A DNA stretch of 64,000 bases, taken from contig NZ_CAJFCL010000003.1 in assembly GCF_904063065.1 (NCBI RefSeq), positions 310,001-374,000 of the forward strand, in the 5' to 3' direction. Below are positions 36,413 to 44,717 of this stretch, piece after piece. The DNA is from Pseudomonas paraversuta (GTDB lineage: Bacteria > Pseudomonadota > Gammaproteobacteria > Pseudomonadales > Pseudomonadaceae). The notes under the pieces were generated by a model, which was not told the origin of the DNA, searched no databases, and worked only from the letters and a program-made list of their open reading frames with translations. Numbering within the stretch: the first letter of the stretch is position 1; every line of letters begins with the position of its first letter. The translations under genes and the position numbers were made by a program.

Positions 36413-36946
36413 ATGCCCATGTCCATAACAAGCCCCGCAGCAGCCTGCGTGGCCATTACATCCAAGCCAGGCGACTGGTACTTGGTGCAGTGCAAACCCA
36501 GACAAGACGAGCGGGCTGAAGAAAACCTTCAGCGCCAGGGTTATGACTGCTCGCGCCCATCCTGCCGGCGCGAAACCCTCGTACGTGGTCAATTGCAATC
36601 CACTCGAGAGTCCTTATTCCCAGGCTATCTGTTTATACACATGCCCCAGGGCGCTAACTGGGCACCCTTGCGTTCCACGCGTGGCGTAGCTCGCATAGTG
36701 GCTTTTGGTGGCCGGCCTCTGGCCGTTAGCCATAATCTTATTATCCAACTGCAAGAACGCGCGAGCACGCACGCGATCGCCGCGTGCAGCCCGGGCGAAA
36801 AAGTCACCATTCTTGATCAGGGCTTCGCAGGTATTGAGTCCATATTCATGACCATGGACGGAGAAGAAAGAGTCATTCTGCTTATCAATTTGATGAATCG
36901 TCAGCAACAGATCAGTTTGCCAGTGACCAGTATTGGCAATCGCTAA
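36413..36946 (+). CDS. rfaH: RfaH-type NusG-family transcription antiterminator
   Basis: About 177 residues, a specialised NusG paralogue. The N-terminal NGN domain reads DWYLVQCKPRQDERAEENLQ, LFPGYLFI and STRGVARIVAFGG. The C-terminal domain reads PGEKVTILDQGFAGIESIF and VILLINLMNRQQ. These match RfaH closely (compare ATRGVSHFVRFG and LLLNLINK in E. coli). RfaH is recruited to RNA polymerase paused at an ops element and suppresses termination in long, poorly translated operons. An exact ops sequence lies 68 bp downstream (37014). The start is uncertain: ATG 36386, 36413 and 36419 are all in frame; GGAAG at 36396 favours 36413. Confidence 0.9.
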   Translation: MPMSITSPAAACVAITSKPGDWYLVQCKPRQDERAEENLQRQGYDCSRPSCRRETLVRGQLQSTRESLFPGYLFIHMPQGANWAPLRSTRGVARIVAFGGRPLAVSHNLIIQLQERASTHAIAACSPGEKVTILDQGFAGIESIFMTMDGEERVILLINLMNRQQQISLPVTSIGNR

Positions 36947-36951
36947 GTAAA

Positions 36952-36971
36952 ACTCAGGCTATGGCCTGAGT
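36952..36971 (+). repeat. Hairpin after rfaH-like gene
   Basis: ACTCAGGC pairs perfectly with GCCTGAGT across a 4-base loop, five bases after the stop. No T-run follows, so it is not a standard intrinsic terminator. It may pause polymerase or protect the mRNA ahead of the ops site. Confidence 0.5.
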
Positions 36972-37013
36972 AATGAGAAACCCCGTTTTCAGGAAATCGA
37001 CGTTGAATCCTGG

Positions 37014-37025
37014 GGCGGTAGCGTG
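37014..37025 (+). promoter_or_regulatory. ops element (RfaH recruitment site)
   Basis: GGCGGTAGCGTG matches the E. coli ops core exactly, and the flank TGGGGCGGTAGCGTG fits the 3' part of the JUMPstart consensus. It lies in the leader 80 bp before the rmlA ATG and 68 bp after the rfaH-like gene. The regulator and its site are thus adjacent. The match is seen; control of rmlA-rmlC and possibly of the genes beyond is inferred. Confidence 0.88.
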
Positions 37026-37104
37026 TTTTTCAAAATAAAATTCAAACGATCACCTGTTGGCATCAAAGGTGGTTTAGCCGAATAGTTAAGGAAGAGCCAG
37101 AAAC

Positions 37105-37998
37105 ATGACCACCATTAAGCGTAAAGGCATCATTCTCGCTGGCGGCTCAGGTACACGCCTGCACCCGTTGACTTTAGGCGTCTCCAAACAGATGTTGCCT
37201 ATCTATGACAAGCCGATGATTTTCTACCCTCTATCGGTCTTGATGTTGGCGGGCATGCGAGAAATCCTGATTATCTCTACCCCGGAAGACCTGCCTTGCT
37301 TTAAAAAATTGCTGGGTGATGGCAGCCAATACGGCATTGAACTCAGCTACGCTGAACAGCCGAGTCCCGATGGATTAGCGCAGGCTTTTATCATCGGCGA
37401 GGAGTTCATCGGTGAAGATCCAGTCTGCCTGATCCTTGGCGACAACATTTTTTATGGTCAATATTTTTCCGACAATCTGCGTTCGGCCATGTCCCGCACG
37501 ACAGGCGCAACGGTCTTCGGCTACCACGTCTCCGATCCTGAGCGTTTTGGTGTTGTTGAATTCGACGCTGCCGGTTGCGCGATCAGTATTGAAGAAAAGC
37601 CAGCAATACCAAAATCCAAATATGCTGTTACGGGCTTGTATTTTTACGATAATCGCGTCGTCGAAATCGCAAAAAAAATAAAACCCTCTTCACGGGGCGA
37701 GCTTGAAATTACAGACGTCAATCGAGCGTATTTAGAGACTCAAAGCTTAACTGTTGAACTGCTGGGGCGTGGTTTTGCCTGGCTAGATACAGGAACGCAT
37801 GAGTCTTTGCTAGAAGCGAGCCACTTCGTGCATACGATTGAACACCGACAGGGATTGAAAGTCGCTTGTTTGGAAGAGATAGCGTTCAATAAAGGATGGA
37901 TCACGCCAGAAAAACTAGAGGCCCAAGGACGAAAACTTGAAAAGACAGGTTATGGCCAATATCTGTTGAGACTTTTTTTTGAAAGTAATCAGAAATGA
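37105..37998 (+). CDS. rmlA: Glucose-1-phosphate thymidylyltransferase RmlA
   Basis: A 297-residue nucleotidyltransferase making dTDP-glucose. The signature [13 protein letters not shown] is at about residues 11-23, [10 protein letters not shown] follows, and LGDNIFYG holds the metal-binding Asp. Length is normal. AAGGAAGAG is a good ribosome site. It overlaps rmlC by four bases. rmlB and rmlD are not in this window. The product could also feed the VioA-like aminotransferase at 21666. Confidence 0.96.
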   Translation: MTTIKRKGIILAGGSGTRLHPLTLGVSKQMLPIYDKPMIFYPLSVLMLAGMREILIISTPEDLPCFKKLLGDGSQYGIELSYAEQPSPDGLAQAFIIGEEFIGEDPVCLILGDNIFYGQYFSDNLRSAMSRTTGATVFGYHVSDPERFGVVEFDAAGCAISIEEKPAIPKSKYAVTGLYFYDNRVVEIAKKIKPSSRGELEITDVNRAYLETQSLTVELLGRGFAWLDTGTHESLLEASHFVHTIEHRQGLKVACLEEIAFNKGWITPEKLEAQGRKLEKTGYGQYLLRLFFESNQK

Positions 37999-38549
37999 AA
38001 ATAACCCGCGCTGAAATCCCCGATGTTCTCATTATAGAGCCTGTTATTTATAAAGACTCACGTGGTTGGTTTATGGAGACTTTTAACCATAAGCAATTTG
38101 CAGAAAGTTTACAGTCCTTAAATATACCCAGCCCTGAGTCATTTGTTCAAGATAATCACTCATGCTCTTCCAAGGGCGTCTTGAGAGGGCTCCACTACCA
38201 AGAGTCACCGCATGCGCAAGGAAAACTGGTGAGGGTCGTGAAGGGATCCGTATATGACGTGGTTGTGGACATCCGAAAAGACTCACCCAGTTATTTGCAA
38301 TGGTTCGGGATTGAGCTGAGTTGCACTAACAATCTTATGCTGTGGATTCCTGAAGGCTTTGCTCATGGTTTCGTTGCCTTGGAAGAAGATACACATTTTT
38401 TGTATAAGACAACTGACTATTATCATAAAGAATCTGAGCGCTCAATTTTATGGAGTGACCCTGCATTGGGCATTCGCTGGCCTGAGTTGGGGGGGTACAA
38501 AATCAGCGAAAAAGATGCTGAGGCTTTGCCGTTTGACGCTGCACATTGA
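37995..38549 (+). CDS. rmlC: dTDP-4-dehydrorhamnose 3,5-epimerase RmlC
   Basis: A 184-residue cupin-fold epimerase converting dTDP-4-keto-6-deoxyglucose to dTDP-4-keto-rhamnose. Conserved parts are [10 protein letters not shown] near residue 22, VLRGLHYQ with the catalytic His, and [14 protein letters not shown]. It overlaps rmlA (ATGA) and is the last gene of the ops-linked cassette. Its codon use is more AT-rich than that of chromosomal genes in the window. Confidence 0.95.
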   Translation: MKITRAEIPDVLIIEPVIYKDSRGWFMETFNHKQFAESLQSLNIPSPESFVQDNHSCSSKGVLRGLHYQESPHAQGKLVRVVKGSVYDVVVDIRKDSPSYLQWFGIELSCTNNLMLWIPEGFAHGFVALEEDTHFLYKTTDYYHKESERSILWSDPALGIRWPELGGYKISEKDAEALPFDAAH

Positions 38550-38644
38550 TACTCGGGAGCGGAGAGTCTGTTCTGGTATGAGTCTCCCGTGGTGAACACC
38601 GCCACGGCATGGCTTCTATAGGCAGTGCAAGAATGTAAAGCTGT

Positions 38645-38962
38645 GGAGAGTGCGGTATACGCAGCTATAAACGGTTTAGTGCACCGCGACTGTTGGCACA
38701 GGTGTTGTGGCTTTTGCTGGGGGGCAAGTCCGGCGCGGCGACTGGTTGTGGTTTTATCCTGAGTCCCGCCTGCAGTATCGATCACGATTGTTTTTTGGAC
38801 GAGTGTGTTCAGGTTAGTCCCGGCGCGAGGCTTGCCGGGACAGTACGTGTTCTCCGCTTGCGCTGGATCGGTATTGGTGCGAGCGTAAACCAGTCTATAA
38901 ATATCGGCTGTAATATCAATATCGATGCTGGTACCGCGTTTTTGAATCACTTGACGAAATAA
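38645..38962 (+). pseudogene. Decayed 3' remnant of a PglD-type acetyltransferase
   Basis: The translated stretch CSIDHDCFLDECVQVSPGARLAGTVRV aligns with CSIDHDCVLGDAVHVSPGARLAGTVQV of the intact gene at 34811, followed by RWIGIGASVNQS against SWIGIGACVRQS. The 5' nucleotide-binding half is missing and the hexapeptide repeats are degraded. It ends at a TAA 98 bp before the intact aminotransferase, in the same geometry as the left-hand pair. Sequence divergence from the intact copy is large, so this is not a recent duplication. Confidence 0.8.
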
Positions 38963-39059
38963 GAGCCGTTGCAGTTATTCCTGCTAGCGGCTTGGGGAGA
39001 TGAATGCACTCCCGGTATGCACAGACTGCTTTTTAACTTTTATTCGTGGGTACTGAATT

Positions 39060-40238
39060 GTGTTGAATACACCTTTTTCTCCTTGGCCTTCCTTCACCGT
39101 AGAAGAGGCTGACGCTGTCCGCGATGTCATATTATCCAATAAGGTCAACTACTGGACCGGTCAAGAAACGCGGACTTTTGAAAAAGAGTTTGCGGCCTGG
39201 TCAGGTACTGAATATGCAATTGCCCTTGCCAACGGCACTGTAGCCCTTGACCTGGCATTAAAAGCGCTCGGGATCGGAGCGGGTGATGAGGTGATAGTTA
39301 CCTCTCGTACGTTCCTGGCTTCGGTTTCAAGCATCGTCAATGCGGGTGCGGTACCCGTTTTCGCAGATGTCGACCTGGATTCGCAAAATTTTACGGCTGA
39401 AACCATCCGTGCAGTTTTGACTCCGCGTACCAAAGCGCTGATCTGCGTTCATTTAGCCGGCTGGCCATGTGATATGGATCCGATCATGGCGTTGGCCAAT
39501 GAGCATGGGCTAAAGGTGATTGAAGATTGTGCCCAGGCCCACGGTGCTCATTACAAAGGCAGGCCGGTCGGTTCTATCGGCCATGTAGGTGCCTGGTCAT
39601 TCTGTCAGGATAAAATCATGACCACCGGCGGCGAAGGTGGAATGGTCACCACTAATGATCGACAACTGTGGGCTGATATGTGGGCTTACAAAGACCACGG
39701 CAAGAGTTGGGAAGCTGTTTATGAGCGAGACCATGCCCCTGGCTTCCGTTGGCTGCATGAAAGTTTTGGTACGAACTGGCGTATGCTCGAAGTACAAGCC
39801 GTTATTGGACGTATTCAATTGCGTCGCATGCAGGACTGGCAAGCGTCTCGCCTGAGCAATGCCATGCGTATTTGGGATGCGGCTCGGCAATTGCCAGCAC
39901 TGCGGGTTCCTGTACTACCTGCCGATGACGTGCATGCTGCGTACAAATGCTACGTGTTTGTGCGTCCTCAAGACTTGAAGGCTGGCTGGTCCCGGGATCG
40001 CATTCTCAATGAAATGGTCTCTCGCGGCGTGCCGGCTTTTTCCGGTTCATGTTCCGAGGTTTACCTTGAGAAGGCTTTTGACAATACGGGCTGGCGGCCT
40101 GAGCAACGCCTTGCCAATGCGAAGGAGCTGGGTGAGACGAGCATGATGTTTTTGGTGCATCCAACACTCACAGAACAGGAAATCAGTTTGACCTGTAAGG
40201 TATTGAGTGAAGTTGTTGAGGAAGCATCACTGGTGTGA
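39060..40238 (+). CDS. PglE-type UDP-4-keto-sugar aminotransferase (DegT/DnrJ/EryC1/StrS family)
   Basis: A 392-residue PLP-dependent sugar aminotransferase with the PLP lysine Lys185 in SFCQDKIMTTGGEGG. Next to wbpM, it would aminate UDP-4-keto-6-deoxy-GlcNAc to the 4-amino sugar that PglD acetylates. GTG at 39060 and TTG at 39063 are the only near starts and the ribosome site is weak. The 5' part is duplicated as a decayed remnant at 35531-35780. It is preceded by a remnant of pglD, so its acetyltransferase partner must come from 34811. Confidence 0.87.
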   Translation: MLNTPFSPWPSFTVEEADAVRDVILSNKVNYWTGQETRTFEKEFAAWSGTEYAIALANGTVALDLALKALGIGAGDEVIVTSRTFLASVSSIVNAGAVPVFADVDLDSQNFTAETIRAVLTPRTKALICVHLAGWPCDMDPIMALANEHGLKVIEDCAQAHGAHYKGRPVGSIGHVGAWSFCQDKIMTTGGEGGMVTTNDRQLWADMWAYKDHGKSWEAVYERDHAPGFRWLHESFGTNWRMLEVQAVIGRIQLRRMQDWQASRLSNAMRIWDAARQLPALRVPVLPADDVHAAYKCYVFVRPQDLKAGWSRDRILNEMVSRGVPAFSGSCSEVYLEKAFDNTGWRPEQRLANAKELGETSMMFLVHPTLTEQEISLTCKVLSEVVEEASLV

Positions 40239-40324
40239 GATATAACCTTGCGATGGGTAGCCAGGAGCATTGAGCAGTAGAGTGTTGATGGTTTTTTTTG
40301 TGCAGCATAGGTGTTCAAGGGTTT

Positions 40325-42322
40325 ATGGATAAAATTCGAACGTACTTACTCAACCTGTCACGGCGGCAAAAACGCGTTATTCAAGTGGCCACAGATGTGA
40401 TTCTTGTCTGGATTGCCCTGTGGCTGGCTTTTGTCGTGCGGCTAGGTATCGAGGAAGCGCTTTTTCCATTCGAGATGCACCTTTCTCTTTTCGCTTTTGC
40501 GCCCCTGATAGCCATTCCTCTATTTGTCCGGTTCGGTATGTACCGCGCCGTGATGCGCTATTTCGGCAACGATGCCCTGATAGCGATTGTCAAAGCAGTA
40601 AGTCTGTCATCGCTGGTTCTGGCTGTAGTGATGTATTGGTACAGCAATCCCGAAAACCTTGTGCCGCGCTCGATAGTTTTCAACTACTGGTGGCTGAGCC
40701 TGATCATGCTGGGCGGTTTGCGTCTGGCCATGCGGCAATACTTCCTGGGTGACTGGTTCTCTGCTGCTCAGCACGTTCCCTTTACCAGCCGGGACGACGG
40801 CTTGCCCCGTGTTGCCATTTACGGTGCCGGCGCTGCGGGTAATCAGCTGGTCGCGGCCCTGCGCATGGGCAGAATCATGCGCCCTGTAGCTTTCATCGAT
40901 GATGATGAAAGCATCTCTGATCGTGTTATCTCCGGTTTGCAGGTGTTCAAGCCTGAAAACATGCAGCAGATGATTGATCGGACAGGTGCACAAGAACTCT
41001 TGTTGGCAATCCCTTCTTCGTCCCGCGGTCGCCGTCGGGAAATTCTGGGTCTGCTTGAAGGCTTCCCGCTTCATGTGCGCAGCGTTCCAGGTTTCATGGA
41101 TCTGGCCAGCGGCCGGGTCAAGGTCGACGATATCCAGGAAGTGGATATTGCCGATTTGCTGGGGCGTGATGCGGTACCTGCCCAGGGGGAGTTGCTGGAG
41201 CACTGCATTAAAGGTCAGTGCGTACTCGTGACGGGGGCGGGCGGCTCCATTGGTTCAGAGCTGTGTCGGCAGATCCTGGCACTTCGACCAACGACGTTGC
41301 TGCTGTTTGAACACAGCGAATTCAATCTTTACAGCATCTGTTCCGAACTTGAGCAACGGGTTACTCGTGAGTCACTGTCGGTGAGGGTATTACCGATTCT
41401 GGGCTCGGTGCGTAATGCGCACAAACTGCTGGAGGTCATGAAGACCTGGGGTGTCGATACTGTGTATCACGCTGCCGCGTACAAGCATGTCCCAATGGTT
41501 GAGCACAACATTGCTGAAGGCGTACTGAATAACGTTATTGGCACGCTCAATACGGCTCAGGCTGCTTTACAGTCCGGGGTTGCGAACTTTGTGCTGATTT
41601 CTACTGACAAGGCTGTACGTCCGACCAATGTGATGGGCAGCACCAAGCGCCTGGCCGAGATGACGCTTCAGGCGCTCAGTCGGGAAGTGGCGCCTGTACT
41701 GTTTGGCGATGCAGCTAATGTTTCGCGGGTTAATAAAACCCGCTTCACCATGGTTCGCTTTGGCAATGTACTGGGCTCTTCGGGATCGGTCATTCCGCTG
41801 TTTCACAAACAGATCAAAGCCGGCGGGCCACTGACTGTGACTCATCCCAAAATTACCCGCTACTTCATGACTATCCCGGAGGCCGCACAGCTGGTGATTC
41901 AAGCCGGTTCCATGGGGCAGGGCGGTGATGTGTTTGTGCTCGATATGGGCGAGCCTGTGCGCATTGTCGAGCTGGCCGAAAAAATGATTCACCTTTCCGG
42001 CCTCAGTGTTCGCTCAGAGAAGAATCTGCATGGCGACATCGAAATCGAATTCACGGGCCTGCGCCCGGGCGAAAAGCTTTACGAAGAGTTGCTGATTGGT
42101 GACAACGTAGTAGCGACCCGGCACCCGATGATCATGAGTGCCAATGAAGACATGTTGCCCTGGGATGAACTCAAGCAGCGGCTGAGACAATTGCTTGAAG
42201 CGGTGGATCAGGACGACTATCCGCTGGTACGGCAACTATTGCGCGATACGGTCAGTGGTTATGCCCCCGAGGGCGAAATTGTCGACTGGATCCATCAACA
42301 ACGTCGCTCAGAGTTGTTATGA
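40325..42322 (+). CDS. wbpM: WbpM-type UDP-GlcNAc 4,6-dehydratase (membrane-anchored)
   Basis: A 665-residue protein, the same length as P. aeruginosa WbpM. Four N-terminal membrane helices (about residues 20-135) are followed by a first Rossmann domain (YGAGAAGNQ) and the catalytic SDR domain with TGAGGSIG at 303-310. The active site reads STDKAVRPTNVMGSTK with Met437 in place of Tyr and Lys441, as known for WbpM. It makes UDP-4-keto-6-deoxy-GlcNAc (QuiNAc/FucNAc/bacillosamine routes). It marks the right edge of the O-antigen locus, as in P. aeruginosa. ATG at 40325 gives the family N-terminus. Confidence 0.96.
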   Translation: MDKIRTYLLNLSRRQKRVIQVATDVILVWIALWLAFVVRLGIEEALFPFEMHLSLFAFAPLIAIPLFVRFGMYRAVMRYFGNDALIAIVKAVSLSSLVLAVVMYWYSNPENLVPRSIVFNYWWLSLIMLGGLRLAMRQYFLGDWFSAAQHVPFTSRDDGLPRVAIYGAGAAGNQLVAALRMGRIMRPVAFIDDDESISDRVISGLQVFKPENMQQMIDRTGAQELLLAIPSSSRGRRREILGLLEGFPLHVRSVPGFMDLASGRVKVDDIQEVDIADLLGRDAVPAQGELLEHCIKGQCVLVTGAGGSIGSELCRQILALRPTTLLLFEHSEFNLYSICSELEQRVTRESLSVRVLPILGSVRNAHKLLEVMKTWGVDTVYHAAAYKHVPMVEHNIAEGVLNNVIGTLNTAQAALQSGVANFVLISTDKAVRPTNVMGSTKRLAEMTLQALSREVAPVLFGDAANVSRVNKTRFTMVRFGNVLGSSGSVIPLFHKQIKAGGPLTVTHPKITRYFMTIPEAAQLVIQAGSMGQGGDVFVLDMGEPVRIVELAEKMIHLSGLSVRSEKNLHGDIEIEFTGLRPGEKLYEELLIGDNVVATRHPMIMSANEDMLPWDELKQRLRQLLEAVDQDDYPLVRQLLRDTVSGYAPEGEIVDWIHQQRRSELL

Positions 42323-42431
42323 CTACATACTCTGCAACGCAGTGATTTTTGACACTCCGCTTCCATCACCTACGTTTGGAGTACAGCTCAGGAAAGCTGT
42401 TTCTACTTAACGATGTAAAGGAGTGTCACTT

Positions 42432-42761
42432 ATGCGTATTAGCTTTCTGTCTTCGATGTTTTTGGCCCTGATGGTGGGTATTTCCGGCGTAGCTCATGCT
42501 GCGCCCCAGGCGGAGGTACCCAAGCCGACTGTAAGTGCCCACGCTGAGCCAGAAGCACAGCTGGTAACGGTCAACCTCAACACTGCAGATGAGGCGACAC
42601 TACAGCGTGAACTCTCTGGTGTCGGGGCCGCCAAAGCCAGGGCCATAGTGGCTTACCGTGAGGCCAACGGGAACTTCGCCTCGGCAGATGAACTGCTGGA
42701 AGTGACCGGGATAGGCAAGGCCATTTATGACAGGAATCGCGATAAGGTCGCGGTGAACTAA
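42432..42761 (+). CDS. ComEA-type helix-hairpin-helix DNA-binding protein
   Basis: A 109-residue exported protein. It has a signal peptide (about 1-23, ending GVAHA-AP), a short linker, then two helix-hairpin-helix motifs (LNTADEATLQRELSGVGAAKARAIV and ELLEVTGIGKAIYDRN). This is the ComEA C-terminal domain, which binds DNA in the periplasm during uptake in competent bacteria. Pseudomonads keep it next to wbpM; a competence role here is not shown. AAGGAG eight bases before the ATG is a strong ribosome site. Confidence 0.92.
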   Translation: MRISFLSSMFLALMVGISGVAHAAPQAEVPKPTVSAHAEPEAQLVTVNLNTADEATLQRELSGVGAAKARAIVAYREANGNFASADELLEVTGIGKAIYDRNRDKVAVN

Positions 42762-42778
42762 GCCAGCCGGTGGAAAGT

Positions 42779-42807
42779 AAAAAGGCCAGTCATTGACTGG
42801 CCTTTTT
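42779..42807. terminator. Bidirectional terminator between comEA-like gene and tetR-type gene
   Basis: AAAAAGGCCAGT pairs perfectly with ACTGGCCTTTTT around a 5-base loop. A-run on one side and T-run on the other let it end both convergent transcripts. Confidence 0.93.
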
Positions 42808-42818
42808 ACGTCTGGTGT

Positions 42819-43382
42819 TCAAGCCTGCTGGTCTGATTGCTTCAATGCATTACGCGTTACTGCAAGAATCTTCTCTCTGAGTGCATCGCTTTGGGCTCCG
42901 CGAGACAGGACCAGAGCCCCAACCAGTGTTGCAAGTATCACAATGCTCCGGTCTTGAGCATCCGGCTCCTCAAGGGCGCCCTCAATCTGTTCAAGTCGGG
43001 CGTTGATTACGTAGTCCGTGGTGGTGCTGGGAAGCCCTTGTTGGGCCATTTCAGCGGACATGGTTGGTAGCGGGCAGCCTTCATGGGGAGAAGTGACGTG
43101 CCATTGGGACAAGTAAGTGTCGATGAATGCATTGAGTGGCTGCGGCTGGCTGAATAGTTGTTCGCAGATGGTGTCCACTTCATCAGCCGCATGCTGCAGG
43201 GCTTTTTCTACCAGTTCGTTTTTCGACGAAAAGTGTGCATAAAAGCCACCGTGGGTGAGGCCCAGGGATTTCATGAGGGGTTGCAGCCCCGTGGCGCCAA
43301 TCCCGTCTCGCCGGAAGAGCCCGGATGCTTCTTTGATGATGCGTTTGTGGGTTTGGGCTTTATGACCTGGGGAGTACCGCAT
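42819..43382 (-). CDS. TetR/AcrR-family transcriptional regulator
   Basis: A 187-residue repressor-type protein. The N-terminal helix-turn-helix covers about residues 12-55 (IIKEASGLFRRDGIGATGLQPLMKSLGLTHGGFYAHFSSK), and the C-terminal half is the ligand-binding part with CPLPTMSAEMAQQG. The subfamily is close to regulators of oxidoreductase or efflux genes. No target is evident: the neighbouring genes point away from it. It converges with the ComEA-type gene on a shared terminator. Confidence 0.88.
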   Translation of the reverse strand: MRYSPGHKAQTHKRIIKEASGLFRRDGIGATGLQPLMKSLGLTHGGFYAHFSSKNELVEKALQHAADEVDTICEQLFSQPQPLNAFIDTYLSQWHVTSPHEGCPLPTMSAEMAQQGLPSTTTDYVINARLEQIEGALEEPDAQDRSIVILATLVGALVLSRGAQSDALREKILAVTRNALKQSDQQA

Positions 43383-43517
43383 GGCTGCTGTCTCTTATGC
43401 AATCAAGCATCATAGCCTTGGGCTCCAGGGAGATGTACAGGTGTTTCATTCCAGAGCATGTAGATATTTATAGTCGACAACCCAGCCCATGGGCTGGGTA
43501 AACATAGTCAGACTGTC

Positions 43518-43685
43518 TCAGCGGTCCTTCGACTCTTTCTCATCCATCTCGGCGTTACGTTCGGCTACACGTTTACGCTGTTCATCGGTCAGTTCAACTT
43601 TGTTGGCGGTTTCACGTAAAGTCATCAGCGCGCCAACGATGGCGCCGATAGCTACGATCAGAATTAACCAGGCATACCAGGGCAT
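43518..43685 (-). CDS. DUF2897-family small membrane protein
   Basis: A 55-residue protein with one N-terminal membrane helix (WYAWLILIVAIGAIVGALMTL) and a charged tail (DEQRKRVAERNAEMDEKES). It matches the short DUF2897 proteins common in pseudomonads; function is unknown. ATG at 43685 follows AAGGAGA at a good distance. The frame can be extended 11 codons upstream, but the ribosome site lies inside that extension. Confidence 0.85.
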   Translation of the reverse strand: MPWYAWLILIVAIGAIVGALMTLRETANKVELTDEQRKRVAERNAEMDEKESKDR

Positions 43686-43875
43686 AGTGTTCTCCTTGTT
43701 GAGTGAACCGCTGTGCAAGGCGTTCGCAAAGCGGGTTGCAGTCTGTCCTTTTGAGTCTGTGACTACGCAGTGGTTTCATTGTAGGCCGGTTAATCCGCTG
43801 CGGGTCTTATAACTCTTTAGATGACTAAAATTGTGAAATTGCGATCATCGGGTGCCGGTAAGCGGCTGGTTCCGC

Positions 43876-43881
43876 TACAAT
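43876..43881 (+). promoter_or_regulatory. Candidate pyrF -10 box
   Basis: TACAAT stands 35 bp before the pyrF ATG. The -35 region (TGCCGG at 43853) is poor, so this is only a likely -10 element. Confidence 0.35.
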
Positions 43882-43915
43882 GCGCGCCGATTTCGACCAG
43901 CCTGAGAACCCGCTA

Positions 43916-44614
43916 ATGTCCGACTGCCAGACTCCTATTATCGTCGCCCTGGATTTCCCAACGCGTGACGCCGCACTGAAACTGGCTGATCAGTTGGACC
44001 CGAAGCTGTGCCGGGTGAAAGTGGGCAAAGAGCTGTTTACCAGCTGTGCTGCGGAAATTGTCGGCACTTTGCGTGACAAGGGTTTTGAGGTGTTTCTGGA
44101 TCTCAAATTCCACGATATTCCCAATACCACAGCAATGGCGGTTAAAGCTGCCGCCGAAATGGGCGTGTGGATGGTGAACGTTCACTGCTCGGGCGGGATG
44201 CGGATGATGGCCGCGTGCCGTGAAGTGCTCGACAAGCGTACCGGCCCGCAACCGCTGCTGATTGGTGTGACAGTGCTGACCAGCATGGAGCGCGAAGACC
44301 TGGCCGGGATTGGCCTGGACATCGAGCCTCAAGAGCAGGTACTGCGGCTGGCTGCCTTGGCCCAGAAGGCCGGTATGGATGGCCTGGTCTGCTCGGCACT
44401 GGAAGCGCAAGCGCTCAAGGCTGCGCATCCAGCGCTAAAACTGGTGACCCCGGGGATTCGTCCTGCAGGCAGCGCCCAGGATGATCAGCGCCGTATTCTG
44501 ACCCCGCGCCAGGCGCTGGATGCAGGCTCTGACTATCTGGTAATCGGCCGCCCGATCAGCCAGGCTGCGGACCCGGCCAAAGCTCTGGCTGCGGTGGTCG
44601 CCGAGCTGGCCTGA
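43916..44614 (+). CDS. pyrF: Orotidine 5'-phosphate decarboxylase
   Basis: A 232-residue TIM-barrel enzyme of UMP synthesis. The catalytic DxKxxD cluster reads [11 protein letters not shown] near residue 63; VALDFPT near the N-terminus and TPGIRPAG and VIGRPIS near the C-terminus bind phosphate. ATG at 43916 gives the family start; an in-frame extension to 43880 overlaps the promoter. Single gene, convergent with the oxidoreductase. Confidence 0.97.
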   Translation: MSDCQTPIIVALDFPTRDAALKLADQLDPKLCRVKVGKELFTSCAAEIVGTLRDKGFEVFLDLKFHDIPNTTAMAVKAAAEMGVWMVNVHCSGGMRMMAACREVLDKRTGPQPLLIGVTVLTSMEREDLAGIGLDIEPQEQVLRLAALAQKAGMDGLVCSALEAQALKAAHPALKLVTPGIRPAGSAQDDQRRILTPRQALDAGSDYLVIGRPISQAADPAKALAAVVAELA

Positions 44615-44643
44615 CTGCGCGCTAATTAATACTGATTCTGTAA

Positions 44644-44682
44644 CAACGGCTTGCCTGCGATGCTCTCGCGGTCAGGCCGTTG
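44644..44682. repeat. Inverted repeat between pyrF and the convergent oxidoreductase gene
   Basis: CAACGGC (44644-44650) pairs with GCCGTTG (44676-44682), with a partly paired interior. No T-run follows. It may be a REP-like element or a Rho-type mRNA end. Confidence 0.4.
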
Positions 44683-44717
44683 CCACTTCAGGGGGGGCAC
44701 AATGATCAAGTGCCGGG

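Noticed and set aside
40250..40280. GGGTAGCCAGGAGC upstream of wbpM as a second ops element
   Set aside because: Only GGTAGC matches; the essential GGCGGTAG core is absent.
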